A DNA stretch of 64,000 nucleotides, taken from DATBHM01 sp963772375 (GTDB taxonomy: Bacteria; Actinomycetota; UBA4738; JACQTL01). Below the pieces are notes generated by a model. It searched no databases and was not told the origin of the DNA. It saw only the letters and a list, made by a program, of their open reading frames with translations. A program made the position numbers and the translations under genes. The stretch lies in contig CAVYXG010000001.1 of NCBI GenBank assembly GCA_963772375.1, forward strand, positions 930,001 through 994,000, in the 5' to 3' direction. Below are positions 22,469 through 31,087 of the stretch, piece by piece. Positions within the stretch are counted from its first letter, which is position 1, and every line of letters starts with the position of its first letter.

Positions 22469-23722
22469 ATGGACGAATTCCCAGTGGCGACCTCGCCGGC
22501 TCCCGGTCTCCACGGTGTGGACTGGGAGAACCGCGTCGACTTCGACCGGCTCAGGAACTACCGCCTCGCCCGGGTGCGCGAGCAGCTGGAGGCCACCGAC
22601 CTCGGCGGCGTGCTGCTGTTCGAGACGAGCAACATCCGGTACGCGACCAGCACGCACATCGGCTACTGGGCGTTCAACAAGGGCGAACGCTACGCGCTCA
22701 TCACGCGGACGGGTCGACCCCGCATCTGGGACTTCGGCTCGGCGGCCAAGGCGCACCGGCTGCAACTCCCGCAGTTGTACGACGAGATGAACTCCGTCGG
22801 CGGCAACACCGGGTTGCAGGGCGCCATCGGCCCGGTCGTAGGCCTCCAGCGGCGCGCGGCCGAGGAGCTGAAGTCCGTCCTCGCGGAGAACGGCGTCGGC
22901 GACATGCCGCTCGGCGTCGACCTCGCGGAGACGTCGGTGTTCCTCGAGCTGCAGCGGGCGGGCATCGACGTCCGCGACGGCCAGCAGGTGATGATGGGCG
23001 CCCGCGAGATCAAGAGCCCCGACGAGCTCACCCTGCTCACCCAGGCCTGCGCCATGGTGGACGGCGTCTACCACGACATCTTCGAGGCCCTCAAGCCCGG
23101 CGTCCGGGAGAGCGACATCGTCGGCCTCGCGCACGCACGGCTGTTCGAGATGGGGTCGGAGTTCGTCGAGGCCATCAACTCGATCGCCGGCGAGCGGTGC
23201 AGCCCCCACCCGCACGTGTTCTCCGACCGGCTGATCCGCCCCGGCGACCAGGCGTACTTCGACATCATCCACGTGAACAACGGCTACCGGACCTGCTACT
23301 ACCGGACGTTCGTGGTGGGGCGGGCGACGCAGTCCCAGCGCGACGCGTTCGCCCGGTCCCGCGAGTGGATGGACGCCGCCATCGACCTGGTGAAGCCGGG
23401 CGCGTCGACCGACCAGATCGCCGCCGTGTGGCCGAAGGCGACCGAGTTCGGATTCTCGGACGAGATCGACGCCTTCGGGCTGCAGTTCGGCCACGGCGTC
23501 GGCGTCGGCCTGCACGAGCGGCCGATCATCAGCCGCCTGAACTCCTTCGACGAGCCGATCGAGCTGAAGGAGGGCATGCTGTTCGCGCTCGAGACGTACT
23601 GCCCGGCGTCGGACGGGCGGTCGGCGGCGCGGATCGAGGAGGAGGTCATCGTCACCGCGTCCGGACCGAAGGTCATCACGCTCTTCCCGTGCGAGGAGCT
23701 CATGGTGGCCAACGAGTACTGA
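22469..23722 (+). CDS. M24 family (pita-bread) hydrolase, creatinase/Xaa-Pro peptidase-like
   Basis: The 417-residue protein has the creatinase N-terminal domain (about residues 20-165) and the M24 pita-bread catalytic domain (about 175-410). The family's metal-binding pattern D-D-H-E-E is incomplete. The first Asp is in AYFDIIHV, the His in FGHGVGVGLHERP, and the Glu residues in ALETYCP and IEEEVIV. The second Asp, expected in a GYxSDxxRTF context, is Cys in GYRTCYYRTF. Loss of metal ligands occurs in metal-independent members such as creatinase, so a C-N hydrolase role on a small molecule fits better than a peptidase. It starts the rightward operon; CAGGAGGG precedes the ATG. Confidence 0.85.
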   Translation: MDEFPVATSPAPGLHGVDWENRVDFDRLRNYRLARVREQLEATDLGGVLLFETSNIRYATSTHIGYWAFNKGERYALITRTGRPRIWDFGSAAKAHRLQLPQLYDEMNSVGGNTGLQGAIGPVVGLQRRAAEELKSVLAENGVGDMPLGVDLAETSVFLELQRAGIDVRDGQQVMMGAREIKSPDELTLLTQACAMVDGVYHDIFEALKPGVRESDIVGLAHARLFEMGSEFVEAINSIAGERCSPHPHVFSDRLIRPGDQAYFDIIHVNNGYRTCYYRTFVVGRATQSQRDAFARSREWMDAAIDLVKPGASTDQIAAVWPKATEFGFSDEIDAFGLQFGHGVGVGLHERPIISRLNSFDEPIELKEGMLFALETYCPASDGRSAARIEEEVIVTASGPKVITLFPCEELMVANEY

Positions 23723-23739
23723 CCGACCGGGACGGACGC

Positions 23740-24741
23740 GTGAGCGAGGCGGTGCGCGAGACGACCGACGAGGCCACCCGGCTCGAGGTGTACCGGATGA
23801 TGGTCGAGGCGAGGCTGTTCGAGCGTCGCGTGCACGACCTGTTCCTGCAGGGGTTCGTCAAGGGGACCTCCCACCTCGCGCTCGGCCAGGAGGCCATCGC
23901 GGCCGGGTTCGCCGCCGTGCTCCGGCCCGACGACCTCGTGTACTGCACGTACCGGGGGCACGTGCACACGCTGCTGCGGGGGGCGCCGATGGCCGGGCTG
24001 ATGGCCGAGCTGCTCGGGCGGGCCACCGGCGTCTGCGGCGGCAAGGGCGGCTCGATGCACCTCACCGACGTGTCCCACGGCGCCATGGGGTCGTTCGCCA
24101 TCGTCGGCGCGCACATGCCGATCGCGGCCGGCGCGGCGTGGGCGGCGCAGGAACGCGGCACCGGGCAGGTCGTCGTGTGCTTCTTCGGCGACGGGACGAC
24201 GAACATCGGCGCGTTCCACGAGGCGCTGAACCTGGCGGTCGTCTGGAAGCTCCCGGTGGTGTTCGTCTGCGAGAACAACCTGTACATGGAGTACACCCCG
24301 ATCGGGACGGTCACCGCCGTGGCGAACCCCGCCGCCGACCGCGCGCCGGCTTACGGGCTGGAGCCGATCCTCGCCGACGGCAACGACGCCGACGAGATGG
24401 TCGAGGTGGCCGGGCGATGCGTCGACCGGGCCCGGGCGGGCGAGGGCCCATCGCTCGTCGAGGCCCGGACCTATCGCCAGACCGGGCACTCCCGCGCCGA
24501 TCCCGGGAAGTACCGCCCGAACGAGGAGGTCGAGGCCTGGCTGGCCCGCGATCCCATCCCCCAGCTACGGGGCCGGCTGCTCGAGGCAGGGGTCGAGGAG
24601 GCCGCCCTCGATGAGATCGACCGGGCGGCCGAGCGCCTGGTGGACGAGGCGACGGAGGAGGCCAAGGCGGCGCCGGCACCCGACCCCGCGTCGCTCGAGA
24701 CCGAGCTGTGGGCCGACGGAGGTTCGACGTGGCGGAGCTGA
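23740..24741 (+). CDS. Thiamine-diphosphate-dependent dehydrogenase E1 alpha subunit (pyruvate/acetoin dehydrogenase type)
   Basis: The 333-residue protein is the alpha subunit of a 2-oxo-acid or acetoin dehydrogenase E1. It begins RLEVYRMMVEARLFERRVHD, has the ALGQEA motif, and carries the thiamine-diphosphate-binding motif from GDGTTNIGAFHEALN (about residues 151-165) to ENN. It ends with the AAERLVDEATEEA helix typical of AcoA and PdhA. The start is GTG at 23740, 17 bases after the M24 stop. Its end overlaps the beta-subunit gene by 13 bases. No E2 or E3 gene follows, so the partner acyltransferase is encoded elsewhere or the enzyme works without it. In this island it would oxidise a keto or acetoin-like product of ring or amide cleavage. 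Confidence 0.92.
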   Translation: MSEAVRETTDEATRLEVYRMMVEARLFERRVHDLFLQGFVKGTSHLALGQEAIAAGFAAVLRPDDLVYCTYRGHVHTLLRGAPMAGLMAELLGRATGVCGGKGGSMHLTDVSHGAMGSFAIVGAHMPIAAGAAWAAQERGTGQVVVCFFGDGTTNIGAFHEALNLAVVWKLPVVFVCENNLYMEYTPIGTVTAVANPAADRAPAYGLEPILADGNDADEMVEVAGRCVDRARAGEGPSLVEARTYRQTGHSRADPGKYRPNEEVEAWLARDPIPQLRGRLLEAGVEEAALDEIDRAAERLVDEATEEAKAAPAPDPASLETELWADGGSTWRS

Positions 24742-25703
24742 CCTACCGCGAGGCCGTCGGGCGGGCCATCGCCCAGGAGATGGAACGCGACCCCTCCGTG
24801 TACTTCATCGGCGAGGACGTCGCGGCCGCCGGGGGGGTGTTCAAGACGACCGAGGGGCTGCTCGACCGGTTCGGGCCCAGGCGGGTTCGGGACACGCCGA
24901 TCTCCGAGCAGGCCATCATCGGCGCGGTCATGGGGGCGGCGATGAACGGGCTGAAGCCCATCGCCGAGATCATGTTCAGCGACTTCTTCGCCGTGTGCTG
25001 GGACCTCATCGCGAACCAGATCGCCAAGTCCCGCTACATGACGAACGGCCAGGTGTCGCTGCCGCTCGTGATCCGGACGGCGAACGGCGGCGGGGTGCGG
25101 TTCGGCGCCCAGCACTCCCAGAGCGTCGAGGGGTGGGCGATGGCGATCCCCGGGCTGAAGACCGTGGTGCCGTCTTCGCCGGAGGACATGATCGGGCTGT
25201 TCGCGGCCGCGGTCCGCGACCCCGACCCGGTGATCGTGATCGAGCCCAAGGTGCTGTACGCGACCAAGGCGGACGTCCCCGACGGCGAGATCGTCGACCG
25301 GCTGGGCTCGGCCAAGGTCCTGCGGTCCGGTGGCGACGTGACGGTGTGCGCGCTCGGGGCGATGGTGCCGAAGGCCCTCGCGGCGGCGGAACGCCTCGCG
25401 GGGGACGGCGTCGACGCCGAGGTGGTGGACGTCCGGTCGCTGGTCCCCCTCGACACGACGACGGTGTTCGAATCGGTGGGACGGACCGGCCGCCTCGTGA
25501 CCGTCGAGGAGAATCCGCGTCTGTGCGGGTGGGGCGCCGAGCTCTCGTCGATCGTCGCGGAGGAGCGGTTCTTCGACCTCGACGGGCCGGTGATGCGGAT
25601 CACGACGCCCCACATCCCGCTGCCCGCGGCGGACGCCCTGGAGGACCTCGCGATCCCGTCGGTGGACGTGATCGTCGAGCGGGTGCGGGCGACGATGGAC
25701 TGA
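24729..25703 (+). CDS. Thiamine-diphosphate-dependent dehydrogenase E1 beta subunit
   Basis: The 324-residue protein is the beta subunit pairing with the preceding alpha chain. Typical elements are ELTYREAVGRAIAQEMERD, FIGEDVAAAGGVFKTT, the PISEQAIIGAVMGAAMNG stretch, and FGAQHSQSVEGW (the H-S-Q-S loop near the cofactor). In the C-terminal domain are VDVRSLVPLDTTTV and RITTPHIPLP. I chose the GTG at 24729 because GGAGG sits six bases upstream and the family begins with this helix. The frame is open a little further upstream. The 13-base overlap with the alpha gene implies translational coupling and equal stoichiometry. Confidence 0.92.
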   Translation: MAELTYREAVGRAIAQEMERDPSVYFIGEDVAAAGGVFKTTEGLLDRFGPRRVRDTPISEQAIIGAVMGAAMNGLKPIAEIMFSDFFAVCWDLIANQIAKSRYMTNGQVSLPLVIRTANGGGVRFGAQHSQSVEGWAMAIPGLKTVVPSSPEDMIGLFAAAVRDPDPVIVIEPKVLYATKADVPDGEIVDRLGSAKVLRSGGDVTVCALGAMVPKALAAAERLAGDGVDAEVVDVRSLVPLDTTTVFESVGRTGRLVTVEENPRLCGWGAELSSIVAEERFFDLDGPVMRITTPHIPLPAADALEDLAIPSVDVIVERVRATMD

Positions 25704-25757
25704 GCTCCGGCGCACCGAGCTGACGGCGACGGGGGCACTGGCATGAGGAGGCAGGCA

Positions 25758-27134
25758 ATGGCCGATCGGATCCTGATCCGCGGGGGACACGTGCTCACCG
25801 TGGACCCGCAGCTGGGCGACATCCCGGGCGGAGACATCCTGATCGAGGGCGACACCATCGCCCAGGTCGGCGCCGGTCTCTCCGCCGACGCGGAGGTGAT
25901 CGACGCCACCGGCTGCATCGTCATCCCGGGGTTCGTCGACAGCCACCGGCACACCTGGGAGACCGCGATCCGGAGCTGCGCGCCGAACGCCACGCTCGAC
26001 GACTACTTCGTCGAGGTGCTGGACAGCTTCGCGCCGCTGTACCGCCCCGAGGACGTCGAAGCCAGCAACCTGGCCGGGGCGCTCGAGTGCATCAACGCCG
26101 GCATCACGACGCTGCTCGACTGGTCGCACATCAACAACACCCCCGATCACCCGGACGCCGGCATTCACGGGCTGCAGCAGTCGGGCATCCGCGCGGTGTA
26201 CGCCTACGGCAGCGCGAACACATCGCTTGCCGACTACTGGTTCTCGAGCTCGATCGCCATCCCCCGAGACGACGTCGAACGCATCCGGAACAGCTACTTC
26301 TCCTCCGACGGCGGCCTGCTCACGATGGCCCTCGCCACGCGCGGACCGGGGTTCTGCCAGGACGACGTGGTCCGGCATGAATGGGGCATGGCCCGCGACC
26401 TCGGGATCCCCATCACCGTGCACATCGCGATGGGCAAGCTCGCCGGCAAGTGGTCGATGGTCAAGCAGCTCGAGGGGCTCGGCCTGCTCGGAGCCGACAC
26501 CACGTACATCCACAGCTGCTACTTCTCCGACGAGGAGTGGGAGCTGGTCGCGAAGACGAAGGGCACGGTCTCGATCGCGCCTCAGGTCGAGATGCAGATG
26601 GGCCACGGCTGGCCGCCGGTGGCGAAGGCCCGGTCGTACGGGCTGCGCCCGAGCCTGTCGATCGACGTCGTGACCACGGTTCCCGGCGACATGTTCACCG
26701 AGATGCGGTGCGCGTTCGCAGCCGAACGGTGGCGGAGCAACGACTCGGTGTGGGCGAGCGAGGAACCCCTCCCCGCCGACGCCCTGACGGCGAAGGACAT
26801 GCTGCAGATGGCAACCCTGGACGGCGCGCACGTGGTCGGCCTCGAGGACCGGACTGGCTCGCTCACTCCGGGCAAGCAGGCGGACGTGGTGGTCGTCGAC
26901 GGCCGGGGACCGGGGACCGCCCCGGTGATCGACCCCTACGCGACAGTGGTCCTGTCCGCCGACACGGGCAACGTCGACACCGTGATCGTGGCCGGGCAGG
27001 TCCACAAGCGCGGCGGCAGGCTCACCGGCGACTGGGACGGCGCCCGGGGCCGTGTCGAGGCCTCGAGCGTGTACCTCCAGGAGGCCCTCGCCAAGCGGCA
27101 GGCCGAGGCCGCGGCGGAGGGGGACGACGCGTGA
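25758..27134 (+). CDS. Amidohydrolase, ATZ/TRZ family (third paralogue)
   Basis: The 458-residue protein is a stand-alone amidohydrolase closely resembling the hydrolase half of the fused importer gene: RILIRGGHVLTVDPQLGDI, then PGFVDSHRHTWE (metal HxH), NAGITTLLDWSHINN, ITVHIAMGK, YIHSCYFSDEEW, SIDVVTTVPGDMFTEM with the Asp, and SLTPGKQADVVVV. The ATG at 25758 has AGGAGG correctly spaced upstream; an in-frame ATG 15 bases earlier lacks one. It ends in a GTGA overlap with the bicupin gene, so the two products are probably made together and may act on consecutive intermediates. Deamination or dechlorination of a heterocycle is the typical chemistry. Confidence 0.91.
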   Translation: MADRILIRGGHVLTVDPQLGDIPGGDILIEGDTIAQVGAGLSADAEVIDATGCIVIPGFVDSHRHTWETAIRSCAPNATLDDYFVEVLDSFAPLYRPEDVEASNLAGALECINAGITTLLDWSHINNTPDHPDAGIHGLQQSGIRAVYAYGSANTSLADYWFSSSIAIPRDDVERIRNSYFSSDGGLLTMALATRGPGFCQDDVVRHEWGMARDLGIPITVHIAMGKLAGKWSMVKQLEGLGLLGADTTYIHSCYFSDEEWELVAKTKGTVSIAPQVEMQMGHGWPPVAKARSYGLRPSLSIDVVTTVPGDMFTEMRCAFAAERWRSNDSVWASEEPLPADALTAKDMLQMATLDGAHVVGLEDRTGSLTPGKQADVVVVDGRGPGTAPVIDPYATVVLSADTGNVDTVIVAGQVHKRGGRLTGDWDGARGRVEASSVYLQEALAKRQAEAAAEGDDA

Positions 27135-28024
27135 GCCCCCGCCACGTCGTCCGCCACGCCGGCGAGGCCACGTTCTCGCTCGCGCCGGTGTTCGAGCCGC
27201 ATTCCGCGGGATTCCGCCGGTGGACGGTGGTCGACGAGGCCGCGGGCTCGGTGCACACGGGGTTCGGCATCAGCGAGCTGGACCCGGGCGGACGCCTCGA
27301 CCCGCACGTGCACTCGTACGAGGAGTGCCTGTTCGTCCTGGAGGGCGAACTGACCCTGTCGACGCCCGACGTCGCCGTGCGCATGCTGCCCGGCGACTAC
27401 GGACACCTCCCGGTCGGCGTGACCCACGCCCTTCGCAACGAGGGCGACGAACGGGTCCGGATGGCGTCGATGAACGCGCCCCAGCCGCGGCCGGCGCACG
27501 AGTGGGACACGTACTTCGTGCCGTCGTTCGCGGAGCGGGATGCGATCGCGGTCGATCCCCGCGACCCCAGGACGCGGTCGTTCGGGCACATCGACCCCGC
27601 GAACATGGACGCCGCGAAGCAGTCGCAGGAGCTGCTCGCGGTATCGGCGAGCATGCGCACGGCCCTGCTCGTCTACAGCGGCATCACCGTCAAGATGATG
27701 GTCGACCCCGACCTCGGGGCGCAGCTCTGCACGATGTTCATGGTCCAGTACGAACCGGACGGCGTCGCCGGGCCCCACGACCATCCGTTCGAGGAGACGT
27801 ACCTGATCCTCGAGGGCGAGACGGACGCGACGTTCGACGGGGAGACCTACCGGCTCGGCGTGGGCGACGTCGCGTGGGCCGGCGTCGGATGCGTCCACTC
27901 ATTCACCAACGCCGGCCGCGGCGTGGTGCGGTGGCTCGAGGCGCAGGCGCCGCAGCCGCCCTCCCGGCACTCCTACCGGTTCGACCGGGACTGGGCGTAC
28001 CTGGGCGGGCGCCTCGAGCGGTAG
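27131..28024 (+). CDS. Bicupin protein, ureidoglycine aminohydrolase-like
   Basis: The 297-residue protein has two cupin domains. The first contains DPHVHSYEECLFVLEGEL and DYGHLPVGVTHAL (about residues 56-105). The second contains GPHDHPFEETYLILEGE and GDVAWAGVGCVHSF (about 215-260). Both keep the His-His-Glu-His metal pattern. The nearest family I know with this layout is (S)-ureidoglycine aminohydrolase of the allantoin pathway, but other bicupin dioxygenases and isomerases are possible. It starts GTG at 27131, overlapping the amidohydrolase stop. The combination with amidohydrolases and an importer strengthens the idea of a ureide, purine-like or other nitrogen-rich substrate. The exact reaction is inference. 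Confidence 0.8.
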   Translation: MSPRHVVRHAGEATFSLAPVFEPHSAGFRRWTVVDEAAGSVHTGFGISELDPGGRLDPHVHSYEECLFVLEGELTLSTPDVAVRMLPGDYGHLPVGVTHALRNEGDERVRMASMNAPQPRPAHEWDTYFVPSFAERDAIAVDPRDPRTRSFGHIDPANMDAAKQSQELLAVSASMRTALLVYSGITVKMMVDPDLGAQLCTMFMVQYEPDGVAGPHDHPFEETYLILEGETDATFDGETYRLGVGDVAWAGVGCVHSFTNAGRGVVRWLEAQAPQPPSRHSYRFDRDWAYLGGRLER

Positions 28025-28054
28025 GCGCGGGATCGACGAACGACGGAGGGACAC

Positions 28055-28759
28055 GTGGGTGACGGCGGCGTGATGATCATCGGGGGGACCGAGGGGCTCG
28101 GGTGGGCGGTCGCCCGGCACTATGCGAAGGCCGGCCGCCGCGTGGTGATCTCCGGACGCAATCCCACGCGCACCGCCTCGATCGCCGCCGAGCTCGGCGG
28201 CGACGTGACGGGCGTCGGGTTCGACCTCGCGGAACCCGAGACGATCGGACCCGCCCTCGCGGACGTCTCCGGCCCGGTGGACCACCTGGTGCTCGCCGCG
28301 CTCGAGCGGGACCAGAACGCCGTCCGCGACTACGACGTCGCCGCGGCCGTCCGGCTGGTCACGCTGAAGCTCGTCGGATACACCGAGGTGGTCCACCAGA
28401 TGCTCGGCCGCCTGCACGACGACTCGTCGATCCTGCTGTTCGGCGGGCTGGCCAAGGACAAGCCGTATCCGGGCTCGACGACCGTGACCACGGTCAACCA
28501 TGGCGTCGACGGCCTGGTCCGAACCATGAGCCTCGAGCTCCGTCCGATCCGAGTCAACGCGATCCACCCCGGCATCGTCGGCGACAGCCCGTACTGGTCG
28601 GGCAAGGACGACGCGCTCGCGGCCGTGCAGCAGCGCGCGCTCACCGGCCGCTTCGTCGTGATGAGCGAGATCGTCGACGCCGCGGTGATGATGCTCGAGA
28701 ACACCTCGATCGCCGCCACGGAGCTTCGGGTGGACGGCGGCTGGCACCTGCCGCTGTGA
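28055..28759 (+). CDS. SDR-fold protein lacking the usual catalytic Tyr/Lys
   Basis: The 234-residue protein has a Rossmann fold of the short-chain dehydrogenase/reductase family: MIIGGTEGLGWAVARHYAKA at the N-terminus for the nucleotide, RPIRVNAIHPGIV late, and a closing VDGGW. The usual active site is not there. The Ser strand reads SSILLFGGLA, and where YxxxK should occur the text is TVTTVNHGVDGL. It may therefore be a non-classical reductase or a binding protein. The start is GTG at 28055 with GGAGGG upstream. It overlaps the next gene by 4 bp and belongs to the rightward catabolic operon. Confidence 0.85.
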   Translation: MGDGGVMIIGGTEGLGWAVARHYAKAGRRVVISGRNPTRTASIAAELGGDVTGVGFDLAEPETIGPALADVSGPVDHLVLAALERDQNAVRDYDVAAAVRLVTLKLVGYTEVVHQMLGRLHDDSSILLFGGLAKDKPYPGSTTVTTVNHGVDGLVRTMSLELRPIRVNAIHPGIVGDSPYWSGKDDALAAVQQRALTGRFVVMSEIVDAAVMMLENTSIAATELRVDGGWHLPL

Positions 28760-29649
28760 GGGACGGCGACCCACCACCCCCGGGCCCGGTGGCCGTGATC
28801 GGCACCGGCCGGATGGGCGCCGCGATGGTGGGGCGACTCGCCGGCGCGGGGTTCGACCTCGTGGTGTGGAACCGCGACCGGTCGAAGGCCGAGACCTGCG
28901 CCGAGCTCACCGGGGCACGTGTCGCGTCCTCGGCGTCTGGGGCCGCCGCGGCGGCCGACGTGGTCGTCACCAGCCTCGCCGACGACGCCGCCGTGCTGGG
29001 GGTCTACGCCGACCTGCCGTCCGGGCTCCGCCCGGGGACCGTCGTCCTGGAGATGAGCACGATCGCGCCGGACACGGTCCGCTCCATCGCTCCGGCCGTG
29101 GAGGGGGCCGGGGCCGCGCTCCTCGACGCACCCGTCTCGGGAAGCGTGGTCCGCGTGGAGTCGGGCGAGCTCGCGATCATGGTCGGCGGCGAGGCCGAGG
29201 CGCTCGAACGGGTCCGGCCGGTCATCGACACCCTGGCCTCGAAGGTCATCCACGTGGGCGGCCGGGGCACCGGAGCGACGGCGAAGCTCGCCGTCAACTC
29301 CCTCATCCACGGAATCCTGGTCTCGCTCTCCGAGGCGCTGGTGATGGCCGAGCGCGCGGGCATCGAGCGTTCGGTCGCGTACGAGGTGTTCGCGTCCGGG
29401 GCGGCGGCGGCGCCCTTCGTGCTCTACAAGCGGGCCGCGTTCGAGCGACCCGACGAGACGCCCGTGGCGTTCGCCCTGGATCTCGTGGCCAAGGACCTCG
29501 ACCTCATCCTCGACCTGGCCCGCGAGGTGGGGGCGCCGATGCCCCAAGCCGAGACCAACCGAGCGGAGGTCGGTTCGGCGGTCGACGCGGGGTTCGGGCT
29601 GCACGACATGAGCGCCGTCGCCCAGTATCTCCGGGATCTCGCCGGCTGA
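28756..29649 (+). CDS. NAD(P)-dependent beta-hydroxyacid dehydrogenase (3-hydroxyisobutyrate/6-phosphogluconate type)
   Basis: The 297-residue protein has an N-terminal Rossmann motif VAVIGTGRMGAAMVGRLAGA (about residues 12-31). The substrate-binding DAPVSGS lies near residues 130-136, and GRGTGATAKLAVNSL has the catalytic Lys near 177. A helical C-terminal domain includes the expected KDLDLILDLAREVG. It would oxidise a beta-hydroxyacid or reduce a tartronate-semialdehyde-like aldehyde, a step known at the end of allantoin/glyoxylate assimilation. The GTG start at 28756 overlaps the SDR stop. The glycosyltransferase gene follows after 89 bases. Confidence 0.9.
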   Translation: MRDGDPPPPGPVAVIGTGRMGAAMVGRLAGAGFDLVVWNRDRSKAETCAELTGARVASSASGAAAAADVVVTSLADDAAVLGVYADLPSGLRPGTVVLEMSTIAPDTVRSIAPAVEGAGAALLDAPVSGSVVRVESGELAIMVGGEAEALERVRPVIDTLASKVIHVGGRGTGATAKLAVNSLIHGILVSLSEALVMAERAGIERSVAYEVFASGAAAAPFVLYKRAAFERPDETPVAFALDLVAKDLDLILDLAREVGAPMPQAETNRAEVGSAVDAGFGLHDMSAVAQYLRDLAG

Positions 29650-29738
29650 CGGTCGATCCGGAGCCGACCTGCGGCGGTCTCGGGGGCCCGGCCCGCGTTG
29701 ACCGGCCGGAGCGGGATCGGCGACCATTCGCCACCACG

Positions 29739-31047
29739 ATGAGCGAGCGCCGGCCGACGATCGTGTTCTTCCCCGAGGGGGCCTATGGCCCGACGAACAA
29801 CTGCGTGGGGATCGGCGAGGTCCTGGCCGGACGCGGCGTCCGGGTCGTGTTCGTCGTCGAGGAGTCCTTCGCCGGGACGCTCGAGGCGCAGGGATTCGAG
29901 GAGGCGCTGATGCGCCTCGCTCCCCCGCCGGAGGTCCCCGAGGTGCCCGGGCAGTTCTGGAAGGACTTCATCCGGGACACGGCGCCGGAGTTCCGCCGCC
30001 CGACCATCGAGCAGCTGTCCTCGTTCCTGCTGCCGACGTGGACCGCGCTGGTCGACGGCGCGCGCTACGTGAACGACCGCCTGAACGAGATCTTCGACGA
30101 CCTCCGGCCCGACGCCATCGTGCAGGACAACGTGGTGTGCTTCCCCGCGGTCGCGGCGTCCGGCCGGCCCTGGGCGCGGATCGTCTCGTGCAACCCACTC
30201 GAGCTGCGCGACCACACTGTCCCGCCCGTGTTCTCCGGGTACCCGAGCGCCGACCGTACCGACTGGGAGGAGTTCCGCGAGGAGTACCGGCGGACGCACG
30301 GCGAGCTGTGGGCGGGGTTCGCCGAGTTCGTCGAGGCGAACGGCAGCCCACCCCTCGGCGAGCTCGAGTTCATGAACGAGTCCCCGTTCCTCGACCTGTT
30401 CATGTACCCGGAGGAGGCTGACTACCGCAGGTCCGCGCCGCTCGGGCCGGCCTGGCATCGGCTCGACTCGTGCGTCCGGGGTGCGGGGCAGTCGTTCGAG
30501 TTCCCGGCCGCCCTCGACGGGGAAGGGGCGCTCGTGTACTTCAGCCTGGGGTCTCTGGGGTCGGCGGACGTGGGACTGATGGACCGGCTGATCGGCATCC
30601 TGGCGGAGACCCCGCAGCGGTACGTCGTGAGCAAGGGCCCGCAGGCCGACCTGGTCGAGCTCGCCGGCAACATGTGGGGCGAGGAGTTCGTGCCGCAGCC
30701 GGCGATCCTGCCGCAGGTCGACCTGGTGATCACGCACGGCGGGAACAACACCGTGACCGAGAGCCTCCACCACGGCAGGCCCATGGTGGTCCTTCCGCTG
30801 TTCTGGGACCAGTACGACAACGCGCAGCGGATGGACGAGTTGGGGTTCGGCGAGCGGCTCGACCCCTGGACCTGCGACCCCAGGCCAGCTGGCCGGCGCG
30901 ATCGACCGCCTGCTCGCGGACGCCGGGGGGAGGGAGCGCCTGGACGCGGTGGGGCGGCGCATCCGGTCGAGCCAGGGCGTCCGGCGGGCCGCCGACCTCA
31001 TCGAGCGGCTCGCCCGGACCGGCCGGCCGGTGACGGTGGCGCCGTAG
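29739..31047 (+). CDS. UGT-type glycosyltransferase, frameshifted near its 3' end
   Basis: The protein resembles GT1/MGT-family glycosyltransferases: IVFFPEGAYGPTNNCVGIG at the start, a GT-B fold, and the donor-binding LPQVDLVITHGGNNTVTESL with PLFWDQYDN (about residues 325-365). Such enzymes attach a sugar from a nucleotide donor to small hydrophobic acceptors. After about residue 378 (LDPWTC, near 30873-30885) the reading frame changes. The continuing frame turns Arg/Pro-rich and runs to 31166 into the next gene. A one-base shift restores QLAGAIDRLLADAGGRERL and ends at 31047, as expected for the family. I report the corrected gene. It may be a consensus error or a recent mutation that replaces the last 50 residues. 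Confidence 0.75.
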
Positions 31048-31087
31048 CGATCCCCGATCGTCCCCGCCGACCCGCGATACTGGGTGC

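Noticed and set aside
23740..25703. A complete 2-oxo-acid dehydrogenase complex
   Set aside because: Only E1 alpha and beta are present; no lipoyl E2 or E3 gene is found in the window.
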